Below the pieces are notes generated by a model. The model did no database searches. It saw only the letters and a list, made by a program, of their open reading frames with translations, and had not been told where the DNA came from. A DNA stretch of 27,173 nt from Candidatus Tayloriibacteriota bacterium (GTDB taxonomy: Bacteria; Patescibacteriota; Minisyncoccia; Phycocordibacterales; PALSA-1337): the NCBI GenBank assembly GCA_026395105.1, contig JAPLZH010000014.1, positions 1-27,173 on the forward strand, given 5' to 3'. A program made the position numbers and the translations under genes. Shown piece after piece: positions 6,912-14,023 of this stretch (the stretch's first letter is position 1; every line of letters starts with the position of its first letter).

Positions 6912-7297
6912 TGCGTATAGATAGTCGCGCTTTTATCTCTCTTAGTAGGGCTTCGGTTTTACGAAAGAGGGTTAGAAGTGAGGAAAGTCCGAACACAGCC
7001 ACGGCTTCGGTCGTGGAGAAAGGTAGCGGGTAACGCCCGTCTCGGGAAACCGGCGAGGTGCGAACAGTGACGCGTCATTCGAAAGGACTGACGCATCCGG
7101 AGGCTAGTCTTTCGGATGAATCTCATGGTGACATGAGGGTGCAACGGCTAAATCCTTACCCCTGTGCAAGGCCGTGCCCGCGTCGCGTAAGCGACGCGGG
7201 AGTGCTGCTCGAGCTCTGTAGTAATACATTGCCCAGATAAATGACTATCCTTTTTTATCGAAAGGTAAAAAAGACAGAATTCGGCTTATCATGCGCT
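6912..7297 (+). ncRNA. rnpB: RNase P RNA (bacterial type A)
   Basis: The catalytic RNA that trims tRNA 5' leaders. The conserved CR-I sequence GAGGAAAGTCCG is at 6979-6990 and the CR-V sequence ACAGAATTCGGCTTATC is at 7274-7290; together they form helix P4. The ends pair as P1 (GCGTAT 6913-6918 with ATGCGC 7291-7296, one G-U pair) and P2 (GATAGTC 6920-6926 with GACTATC 7243-7249). The conserved GGGTGCAACGGCTAAA region is near 7138-7153. Length, about 386 nt, is normal. It begins at the promoter-predicted start and ends just before a strong terminator. Open frames across this region on both strands are spurious. Confidence 0.96.
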
Positions 7298-7303
7298 AAT
7301 ATC

Positions 7304-7331
7304 AAAATCCACAGGTAAAACTGTGGATTTT
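7304..7331 (+). terminator. Strong terminator of rnpB
   Basis: A perfect 11-bp stem, AAAATCCACAG (7304-7314) and CTGTGGATTTT (7321-7331), with a 6-nt loop; the 3' arm ends in four Ts. It lies 7 nt past the RNase P RNA 3' end. Confidence 0.85.
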
Positions 7332-7334
7332 GCA

Positions 7335-7364
7335 TTGCACAAAAAACTTAAAAACTGCTATAAT
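7335..7364 (+). promoter_or_regulatory. Promoter of the O-antigen ligase-like gene
   Basis: -35 TTGCAC (7335-7340), an 18-bp spacer and extended -10 TGC-TATAAT (7356-7364). The transcript should start at about 7371, 3 nt before the ATG at 7374. The long open frame starting at 7323 would overlap both this promoter and the rnpB terminator. Confidence 0.75.
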
Positions 7365-7373
7365 ATGTTTAAT

Positions 7374-9749
7374 ATGCAAAATGTACAACTTTCGAAGTCA
7401 GATAAAATATCTTTCGGTATTTTTCTGGCCACCATCGTATTATTAGTTATAGGTTTCGTACTAAACTCCGTACCGAGTGATCTTATAAAAGCCAGTATAT
7501 TTATTTTCGGTACGACGGCCGCATTAATAGCTTGGAGTATTTCTCGTTATAAGGAAGGTAAATTAGCTTTGCCTAGGCAAAATATACTTTGCTCATTCTA
7601 TGCAGTAGCTCTTTTAGCTGCTGTATCGTCTCTATTTAGCGGTTCTATCGGAAAATCTCTATTTGGTTATGGTACGGAATCTATCTCCGCTTCATTTCTT
7701 TGGACTTCTGCCATATTTTCACTTATCGGAATAATGCTTCTTAATACTGAGAAGAGAATTTTACTCGTCTGGAAGTCACTAGGTATACTAGGATTTATTT
7801 TTATTCTTTTTCATTTCATAAACATCGTCTTTAGATTCAGTGGAAATGTTATTAATCTGACAGGACTATGGAGTGATGTATCTATTTTAGCTGGAGTGAT
7901 TACTTTAATCTGCGGAATTTTACTTCAGAAAACTGAATTAAGTAAATGGGAAAAGACTACTCTATATATTCTCATCGCTTTTGGTTTATTTACTGAAATC
8001 ACTTTGACTATTTGGTTTCCAGCATTTTGGTGGGTTTCTACAGTTTTTGCTTTAGTTTTAGGAATAGTAGCTTTCTTTAATTCAGGTAAAAAGCTAATAC
8101 CATGGGTATTTATCGCTATCTTTATAGTCACTGCTACCTGCTCTTTCTTTCCTAACTTTGTCGGAGATAATCTCCAAAAGTTTGCAAATCATTTCTCAAA
8201 AACACCGAATACTTTCTTTTCCGCCACTTTTCCTGATAGAGCAGTTTCTACATGGGGAATTACTCTCGGTGTGACTAAGGGTATGTTAAAAGATAATCCA
8301 TTTTTCGGACCAGGTCCTAATAATTACATAGGAGAGTATTTGAAGAATAGACCTGAAGAAGCGAACTATTCAAATCTATGGACTGGTGATTTTAATTATG
8401 CTATCGGAATAGTTCCTACTATAATGATTTCTACTGGAATACTCGGTATCATCGCAGGACTCATATTCTTAGTATTTCTAGCTTTCCGGACGATGAAAAC
8501 TATTTTTTCAAAAACGTTGTCAAATGAAAAAAAGTTTATAGTATATGCTCCTGCAGTTTCGTCTTTATTCCTTTGGATTATGCTAGTCATCCATGCTTCG
8601 GGAGTACTCGTATTTACTTTGGCAGTGTTATCTACAGTTTTGTATATTTCTGCTTTGTCTCTGCAAAATAAGATTAAGACCCTTTTGGTGAATAAAAAAG
8701 GAATTAATTCGGGAAGGATCACTGTTTATATTATTATTTCTGTATTAATAGCCTTAATGCTATTAAGTACATGGAAAGAGGGAAAGAGATTATTTGCATC
8801 ATTAAACTTCAGTGATGCTGTGTCAGCTACATCAAATGGTAATTCAGATTTCGCTAGTGCAGAAATAAGTCTGAATAAATCTGTATCTTTAACTGGCTTC
8901 GATATTTATTATCAGTCACTTCTAGACCTTAATATCCTTAAGATGAATAGAGTGGCCTCTGATACCAGTTTAAAGACTCCAGAATCTATTCAGGAATTTA
9001 AAAATTCTTATCTAAATGCTAGCAGTGCGGCTATGATGGCTATAAATGCAGATCCGAATAATTACATTAACTATATTTCTTTTGCAAAATTTGCAGAAGC
9101 TTCTATAGATTTGAAGATACCAGGTTCTTTCGAGATGGCGAAAGAGCAGTATACAAAGGCATTGGTTATTAATCCTTCAGATCCGACTATTCACTTTGCC
9201 CTCGGTCGTTTAGAATTCTTAAATGGTGACATAGAGGGTGCGATAAAGGAGTTGGAGACAGCTATTAAATTAAAATCTGATTATGTAGATGTAGCCGTGG
9301 TCCTTTCTAAGCTTTATGAAAGTCAAAAAGATTTCGTGAGTGCTGCTAACGCCATGAATTACGCTATTGAAAAATATCTTCCTAAGCGTGAGCCTCAGCT
9401 TTATTATGAGCTCGGTAGATTATTATATTTAGCTGGAAACTATGATGTCTCTATTCAGTCTTTGACCTTAGTCGTGAACTCTATTCCGGATTATTCAAAT
9501 GCTCGTTATTTCCTAGGTTTAAGCTTAGCTAAGAAAGAGAATTATAAAGATGCCGTAACACAGTTCCAGGCTATTAAGAAGTATAATCCTGATAATAAAG
9601 AAGTAGATACGATTATCGATAGTTTACAGAACGGATATTTCCCAAACCTTGATAATAAGGCAGCGGTCGCTCCGAATCTCATAGATGGAAAGAGTACTGC
9701 TAGTACGACAAGCGCCACGAGCACTGTGACCACTAAGAAAAAGAAATAG
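7374..9749 (+). CDS. O-antigen ligase/polymerase-like membrane protein with C-terminal TPRs
   Basis: Probably handles a surface polysaccharide, joining or polymerising lipid-linked glycans at the outer face of the membrane (Wzy/WaaL-like). Residues about 1-445 (791-residue version) hold ten or more transmembrane helices. The large loop contains FFGPGPNNYIGEY, typical of the Wzy_C region where GxGPxxF/Y is conserved. Residues about 590-755 form TPR repeats: YTKALVINPSDPTIHFALG, then GDIEGAIKELETAIKLKSDY, then AGNYDVSIQSLTLVVNSIPD. The tail is Ser/Thr-rich with four Lys. Start: the ATG at 7374 is taken because promoter and terminator sequences overlap the longer frame. The next gene, murJ, begins 7 nt after the stop, so they are probably co-transcribed. 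Confidence 0.85.
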   Translation: MQNVQLSKSDKISFGIFLATIVLLVIGFVLNSVPSDLIKASIFIFGTTAALIAWSISRYKEGKLALPRQNILCSFYAVALLAAVSSLFSGSIGKSLFGYGTESISASFLWTSAIFSLIGIMLLNTEKRILLVWKSLGILGFIFILFHFINIVFRFSGNVINLTGLWSDVSILAGVITLICGILLQKTELSKWEKTTLYILIAFGLFTEITLTIWFPAFWWVSTVFALVLGIVAFFNSGKKLIPWVFIAIFIVTATCSFFPNFVGDNLQKFANHFSKTPNTFFSATFPDRAVSTWGITLGVTKGMLKDNPFFGPGPNNYIGEYLKNRPEEANYSNLWTGDFNYAIGIVPTIMISTGILGIIAGLIFLVFLAFRTMKTIFSKTLSNEKKFIVYAPAVSSLFLWIMLVIHASGVLVFTLAVLSTVLYISALSLQNKIKTLLVNKKGINSGRITVYIIISVLIALMLLSTWKEGKRLFASLNFSDAVSATSNGNSDFASAEISLNKSVSLTGFDIYYQSLLDLNILKMNRVASDTSLKTPESIQEFKNSYLNASSAAMMAINADPNNYINYISFAKFAEASIDLKIPGSFEMAKEQYTKALVINPSDPTIHFALGRLEFLNGDIEGAIKELETAIKLKSDYVDVAVVLSKLYESQKDFVSAANAMNYAIEKYLPKREPQLYYELGRLLYLAGNYDVSIQSLTLVVNSIPDYSNARYFLGLSLAKKENYKDAVTQFQAIKKYNPDNKEVDTIIDSLQNGYFPNLDNKAAVAPNLIDGKSTASTTSATSTVTTKKKK

Positions 9750-9756
9750 TTAGAAC

Positions 9757-11436
9757 ATGGTTAAGAGGATGTTAAAAGTTCTAAGCAAAGAAGTGGGTGG
9801 CCTCCATGAGGCTGCCTATTTGCTTGCTTTTTTTGCCATTCTTTCGCAGATTCTCGCACTCGTGAGAGACAGACTTCTTACTTATCACTTTGGAGCAGGC
9901 ACACAGCTAGACCTTTATTATGCTGCATTTAAAATTCCGGACATCATATTCGTTTTCGCTGCTTCAGCTGTTTCTATATCAGTACTCGTCCCGTTTCTGG
10001 TGGAGAGAATGGAGGATAGTAAAGAGAAAACAAAGGAATTCGTTAACTCTATCTTCACCTGCTTTTCTTTAGCTATAATCGTCATATCAGTGGTAGCGTG
10101 GATCGTCATGCCGTATATCATGCCATGGTTTTTTAAGGGTTTCGGTGTGGATAAAATGCATACGCTCATTATGATGTCTCGAATACTTCTTTTACAGCCT
10201 ATTTTACTCGGAGTGGCTAACTTCTTCGGAAGCATCGCGCAGGCACATAGGCAGTTCATGATGTATGCTTCTGGCCCGATTCTCTATAACATAGGAATAA
10301 TTATCGGAATAATACTTTTCTATCCGATTTTCGGTTTATACGGTTTAGTTTTAGGAGTACTTTTAGGTGCATTATTCCATGTAGCTATCCAGACTCCAGC
10401 AGTTCTCGAAAAAGGACTTTTGCCTAGACTTACTTTTCCAGTGATTTGGCATTCTGTAAAAAAGGTTTGGTATTTAGCACTGCCTAGAACTTTTACACTA
10501 GGCGTAGGAAGTCTGTCTATACTTTTCCTAGTGGCAATGGCCTCACGAATGACAGAAGGATCTGTGGCAATATTTAATTTAGCTTCGAATTTACAGGGCG
10601 TACCGCTCGCAATAGTCGGTACTAGCTATTCCTTAGCCGCATTTCCTGTTCTCGCTAAGTTTTTCGTAGAAGGCAAAAAGGAGCTCTTCGTTTCGGAAAT
10701 TCGTATAGCACTTCAGCACATTATTTTCTGGTCACTTCCGGTTATAGCTTTATTTGTAGTTTTAAGAGCGCAGATAGTCCGTGTTATTTTGGGGGCGAGC
10801 ACGAAATTTACCTGGTCGAATACACGCCTTACTGCCGCCGTGCTCGCCATCTTTGCCTTATCAGTTCTAGCTCAGGCAGTTATCATGCTTTTTACCCGCG
10901 CTTATTATGCGGCGAAGGAAACAGCGACACCTCTTATAATAAATTCTATTTCTGCCGTTTTGACTATTATCTTTGCCTACGGCGCCCTTCATATTTTTCG
11001 CTCTTCAGAATGGGTTCGAACGACACTAGCTTCTGTTTTTAGAGTAGAGAATGTTTCAGGAAATGAGGTTCTAATGCTGGCACTCGGTTCGGCCATAGCT
11101 TCTATTTTAAATGGAATTGTTCTCTGGATATTAATAGAGAAAAAGTTTTCTGGATTTTCTGGTGGGGCACTTCGCACTTTTTGGAGAGCCCTCGCTGGTT
11201 CGGTCACGATGGGCGCGGTCTCCTACATATTTTTAAATATTTTCGACGGAGTCTTTTCACTAGACACAGTGGTCGGCGTTTTTTTACAGGGCTTCCTCGC
11301 AGGAATTATAGGAATCGCCTCCGGCATATTTGTCCTCTGGCTTCTTAAGAGCGAAGAGCTTCGCGATATCTGGTCCACCCTTCATAAAAAGATTTGGAAG
11401 GCAAAAGTGGTGCTCACTGATGCGGAGCCTAGATAA
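9757..11436 (+). CDS. murJ: MurJ lipid II flippase
   Basis: Moves lipid-linked peptidoglycan precursor across the cytoplasmic membrane; member of the MOP exporter superfamily. The 559-residue protein is hydrophobic throughout and fits about 14 transmembrane helices. Family features include the N-terminal SQILALVRDRLLTYHFGAG followed by LDLYYAAFKIPDIIF, matching the conserved opening of MurJ (R-D/E-x5-FGA, D-A/Y-F-x2-A-F/K-x-P). Conserved Arg and Asp residues lie near TM1. It follows the Wzy-like gene by 7 nt, so glycan assembly and wall-precursor export are linked. No terminator is visible after its stop; a strong promoter for an RNA begins 37 nt downstream. Confidence 0.93.
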   Translation: MVKRMLKVLSKEVGGLHEAAYLLAFFAILSQILALVRDRLLTYHFGAGTQLDLYYAAFKIPDIIFVFAASAVSISVLVPFLVERMEDSKEKTKEFVNSIFTCFSLAIIVISVVAWIVMPYIMPWFFKGFGVDKMHTLIMMSRILLLQPILLGVANFFGSIAQAHRQFMMYASGPILYNIGIIIGIILFYPIFGLYGLVLGVLLGALFHVAIQTPAVLEKGLLPRLTFPVIWHSVKKVWYLALPRTFTLGVGSLSILFLVAMASRMTEGSVAIFNLASNLQGVPLAIVGTSYSLAAFPVLAKFFVEGKKELFVSEIRIALQHIIFWSLPVIALFVVLRAQIVRVILGASTKFTWSNTRLTAAVLAIFALSVLAQAVIMLFTRAYYAAKETATPLIINSISAVLTIIFAYGALHIFRSSEWVRTTLASVFRVENVSGNEVLMLALGSAIASILNGIVLWILIEKKFSGFSGGALRTFWRALAGSVTMGAVSYIFLNIFDGVFSLDTVVGVFLQGFLAGIIGIASGIFVLWLLKSEELRDIWSTLHKKIWKAKVVLTDAEPR

Positions 11437-11472
11437 AAAACTTTTACAAAACAAAAATTATTATATGTGAAC

Positions 11473-11500
11473 TTCACAGCCTCTTAAGAAGGAGTATAAT
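11473..11500 (+). promoter_or_regulatory. Strong promoter of a structured RNA
   Basis: TTCACA (11473-11478, 5 of 6 consensus), a 16-bp spacer and a perfect TATAAT (11495-11500). This is the best sigma-70-type pair in the window. The predicted start is about 11507. No start codon is near, unlike the other promoters here, which suggests a non-coding transcript. Confidence 0.75.
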
Positions 11501-11506
11501 GTTTGT

Positions 11507-11880
11507 ATTATAGGATTCGATTATCACACTAGTATCGAATCCCTCGTTATCTTATATGGGAAGTTGCATAAATAATTTCTCGAGCAGGAAATAATGCATA
11601 TCTGAAAGGCAAAAGGGCTAAATAGGATAGTTTAGATGAAAATATCAAAACTGGTATTGCTCTACAAGTGGGTGTAAATAAACTGAATCACCCCATATTC
11701 ATAAAAACGAAAGAAGGATAGTCTCGAGTCTTTCTTCTTCCGTGAATATGTTGAACAAGTGGCGTTAGCTGGTCGCCAGTTCATGTGCAAATGAGTAGGC
11801 TCATAAGCGCATCAAAAATAAAAACTGAAGCAGCTCATCTATCGCGAGTAAAACCAAATCTCGCCTTCCTGTGTAAGGTA
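11507..11880 (+). ncRNA. Unassigned highly structured RNA, about 370 nt
   Basis: No convincing reading frame is present. Several stems are visible: GGATTCGAT (11513-11521) with ATCGAATCC (11534-11542); GGGTG with CACCC (about 11670-11693); ATATTCA...TGAATAT (about 11695-11749) enclosing a purine/pyrimidine stem around GAAAGAAG and CTTTCTTC; GGCG...CGCC (about 11761-11777); ATGTGC...GCGCAT (about 11783-11812) enclosing ATGAG/CTCAT; and GCGAG with CTCGC (about 11844-11864). The RNA follows a strong promoter and ends just before a small gene. It lacks tRNA-like ends, so it is not an ordinary tmRNA, and I see no 6S, SRP or RNase P signature. The 3' end is a guess. Confidence 0.5.
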
Positions 11881-11893
11881 ATGAATTTTATAA

Positions 11894-12373
11894 ATGATTG
11901 ACTTTGACGATAATAAATTTATAGAAATAAAAGAAAAAGCCGAAATATTTTATAAAAATATCGGAGAAATATATTGCCCTTATTTTATCAATACTAAGGT
12001 TGTTTTTAATTCAAAGGGACTAGAACATTTAAAATTTAAGACTAAAAATCACGCTAGATCACAGGCCGATCAGTTTACTCGTTTAAAATTAATTCACCTT
12101 GCCCTAGAAGTTATAAAAAATTCAAAAACTATTCAAGGTATATCATATACAAAGAATTTTGAAGACATTAGATGTAATTCTAGGACTGATAAAGTCTTAA
12201 AAGATATAACATATTACGAATTTATTGCTGTTATGGATAATAAAAGAGTTAGAGTAGTTTTGAAGCAGATAGAGAATGGACCGATATATTTCTGGAGCAT
12301 TATTCCTTTTTGGAAAATAAATAAGGACAGAGGAAAAAGAATAATGAACAGCAGTAATTTGGAAAGTGACTAA
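11894..12373 (+). CDS. Small basic protein, possibly a BECR-fold (PBECR-like) nuclease
   Basis: A 159-residue protein without signal peptide or membrane segment. Visible features are an N-terminal acidic helix, KVVFNSKGLEHL, a basic NHARSQADQFTRLKLIHLA segment, and a C-terminal strand pair YYEFIAVMDNKRVRVVLKQI then IYFWSIIPFWK. The order of a His/Arg-rich helix followed by antiparallel strands ending in FWS-x-P resembles phage-type PBECR (Barnase-EndoU-ColicinE5-RelE) nucleases. This is recognition by eye, and catalytic residues are not assigned. It follows a 370-nt structured RNA, and a terminator-like hairpin overlaps its stop. It has no Shine-Dalgarno and no clear promoter of its own, so it probably depends on the RNA promoter. 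Confidence 0.6.
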   Translation: MIDFDDNKFIEIKEKAEIFYKNIGEIYCPYFINTKVVFNSKGLEHLKFKTKNHARSQADQFTRLKLIHLALEVIKNSKTIQGISYTKNFEDIRCNSRTDKVLKDITYYEFIAVMDNKRVRVVLKQIENGPIYFWSIIPFWKINKDRGKRIMNSSNLESD

Positions 12374-12404
12374 CAAAAAACACCACTTTCGTGATGTGTT
12401 TTGT
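12373..12404 (+). terminator. Hairpin at the end of the small nuclease-like gene
   Basis: A 14-position stem (12373-12386 with 12391-12404) with two mismatches and a TTTC loop. The 3' arm ends TTTTGT, so it is a plausible terminator, although no longer T run follows. Confidence 0.5.
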
Positions 12405-12405
12405 T

Positions 12406-12466
12406 GGCACTTGGCTACGGTTTGGATAAACATTGACCGTGAGAGGGCAAGGCCCATCCAAGCGCC
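12406..12466. other. Compact three-way-junction-like structured segment
   Basis: Closing stem 12406-12414 with 12458-12466 (9 positions, one A-C mismatch) encloses two hairpins: ACGGT (12417-12421) with ACCGT (12436-12440), and GGGC (12445-12448) with GCCC (12452-12455). No frame is convincing. It lies between two converging genes. It lacks the conserved cores of hammerhead or twister ribozymes as far as I can see. The rest of the gap to 12544 shows nothing clear. Confidence 0.4.
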
Positions 12467-12544
12467 ACATATAGGATATCAGATTAGTTTAAGAAGTCAA
12501 TCAAAACGTCAAAAACGCCAGCCAATAGTTATAAATTACCATTT

Positions 12545-13831
12545 CTAAATCGAATCTCCAGCCACGAAGCCCGTGCTCCAGCAGATTTGCAAACTATACC
12601 CTCCGGATGGGCGATCAATATTTAGAATATCTCCTGCAAAAGAAAGGTTAGGAAAAATCTTTGACTTCATGGTGCGGAAATCCACTTCATCACAAGAAAC
12701 CCCGCCACTACTGACGATAGCTTTCTCTGGACCGAGTAAATGATCCGCTGTTATTTTTAATCCCTTAAGAACTTTTATAAGGAGAATGCGTTCATCTCGG
12801 CTTACACTGTGAACGAAAGTTTCTGGATGCATATCTGCCATTTTCATGACTATAGGAGCGAGCGCTCCTGGAATTATTTCTGAAATACAGTTTTTAAAAA
12901 GTCTGTTTTTATTTTCCTCAAAGAGTGCTAGTAGTTTCTCATTCATTTTGCCATGGTCAAAAGCAGGGAATAGGTCGAGCGACATTTCCACACTGCCTTT
13001 ACCACCCTTTTTTAGAAGGTCGCCGATCTGTTTACTTAAATTTATTATCATCGGTCCACTCACGCCGAAATGTGTGAAGAGCAAACGGCCGATTCTAACT
13101 ATTTTCTTAGCATTGTTTTCCTTTACGATTTTTTCTGACGCACCCTTCTTTGCCTTAATTTTGACCGTGACTTTTACATTTTCTAATGTCACTCCCTGTA
13201 AATCTTTAACCCAGAGCTCTTTAGTAGCTACAGGGACGAGAGAAGGCTTAGGCAAAATAACAGTATGCCCGATTTCGCGAAGCCATGCATATCCGTCTCC
13301 AGTAGAACCAGTTTCTGGATGAGATGTTCCGCCAGTCGCTAGGATATAGTGCTTAGCGGACACCACTGTGCCGTCAGATAATTTTACCCCTGTAATTTCA
13401 TTTCCTTCTTTTGCAAAACCAGAAACGGAGACGCCGGTTCTGACTTCCACTCCTTCCATATTTTTCATTAAAACGTATCTGACTGAGGAGGCTCGGTCAT
13501 TTTCGGGGAAGGCGCGTTTACCGTGCTCTATCTTAATTTTCATATTTCTTTTTTCAAAGAAGTAGAAAGTAGCCTTTACATCAAATTTTGCAAAAGTGGA
13601 GAATAGATATTTACCGCTATTTTTTAATTTTCCGAGGAAAGCGTGGACATCGAATTCTGCATTAGTTAGATTACATCTTCCGCCACCCGTAATCATGAGT
13701 TTTTTAGCGAGTTCTGTATTTTTTTCAAGCAAAAGCACGCTCAAACCTTTGTTTTTTGCAATTCCCGCTGACATCATGCCTGCAGGTCCACCACCAATGA
13801 TTAAAACGTCGTATTTCTCTTTATTTGCCAT
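12545..13831 (-). CDS. HI0933/YhiN-family FAD-dependent oxidoreductase
   Basis: A 428-residue flavoprotein of the family often named aminoacetone-oxidase-like or BaiN/HI0933 (TIGR00275). The N terminus has the FAD-binding Rossmann motif DVLIIGGGPAGMMSAGIA, followed by an acidic residue after the next strand. The family hallmark KKLMITGGGRCNLTN is at about 43-57. TGGTSHPETGSTGDGY near residue 165 and the C-terminal FAGDILNIDRPSGGYSLQ bind FAD. Residues 225-340 hold the family's middle domain. The physiological substrate is not known. The ATG is 9 nt downstream of an extended -10 (TGC-TAGAAT on the minus strand), so the mRNA has almost no leader. It is transcribed divergently from lepA. Confidence 0.9.
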   Translation of the reverse strand: MANKEKYDVLIIGGGPAGMMSAGIAKNKGLSVLLLEKNTELAKKLMITGGGRCNLTNAEFDVHAFLGKLKNSGKYLFSTFAKFDVKATFYFFEKRNMKIKIEHGKRAFPENDRASSVRYVLMKNMEGVEVRTGVSVSGFAKEGNEITGVKLSDGTVVSAKHYILATGGTSHPETGSTGDGYAWLREIGHTVILPKPSLVPVATKELWVKDLQGVTLENVKVTVKIKAKKGASEKIVKENNAKKIVRIGRLLFTHFGVSGPMIINLSKQIGDLLKKGGKGSVEMSLDLFPAFDHGKMNEKLLALFEENKNRLFKNCISEIIPGALAPIVMKMADMHPETFVHSVSRDERILLIKVLKGLKITADHLLGPEKAIVSSGGVSCDEVDFRTMKSKIFPNLSFAGDILNIDRPSGGYSLQICWSTGFVAGDSI

Positions 13832-13840
13832 ACAGCACGT

Positions 13841-13849
13841 ATTCTAGCA
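13841..13849 (-). promoter_or_regulatory. Extended -10 promoter of the flavoprotein gene
   Basis: Minus strand TGC followed by TAGAAT (complement of 13841-13846) ends 9 nt before the ATG. The -35 is poor, as expected for an extended -10 promoter. Confidence 0.6.
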
Positions 13850-13914
13850 CAAATTGTAAAGACTCCTAATTTTTTGTATTTTAATTAATAAAAATGACCA
13901 CCACACCGAGGTTG

Positions 13915-13946
13915 TTCGAATTTATATATACCACTATATCGTATTT
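13915..13946. promoter_or_regulatory. Operator-like sequence shared with the XRE gene upstream region
   Basis: TTCGAA (13915-13920), then ATATACCACTATATCGTAT, then TTTTAG. The same elements in the same order occur at 17396-17428. It lies between the flavoprotein and lepA promoters. Here the second half-site is degenerate (CGTAT instead of TGGTATAT), so binding by the same regulator is only a hypothesis. Confidence 0.45.
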
Positions 13947-13988
13947 TAGTCAAACGACCAAAAGTGAATACAAAAATCGCCTAAAACA

Positions 13989-14016
13989 ATGACAATTCGC
14001 CTATTTTTGATAAGAT
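13989..14016 (+). promoter_or_regulatory. Promoter of lepA
   Basis: ATGACA (13989-13994), a 16-bp spacer and extended -10 TGA-TAAGAT (14008-14016). The predicted start is within a base or two of the ATG at 14024, so the transcript is leaderless. The upstream ATG at 14015 overlaps the -10 and is unlikely to be used. Confidence 0.65.
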
Positions 14017-14023
14017 GAATGTC

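Noticed and set aside
6959..7240. Open frames on both strands
   Set aside because: They lie wholly inside RNase P RNA, whose conserved elements and helices explain the sequence.
11507..11890. tmRNA (ssrA) at the structured RNA
   Set aside because: Size fits and GGATTCGAT recalls the tmRNA start, but I find no acceptor pairing between the ends, no T arm at the 3' end and no plausible tag frame; a permuted form did not fit either.
11437..12541. Group I or group II intron
   Set aside because: No domain V, no P7/R-S core and no split exon around it; the ORF is not a homing endonuclease or reverse transcriptase.
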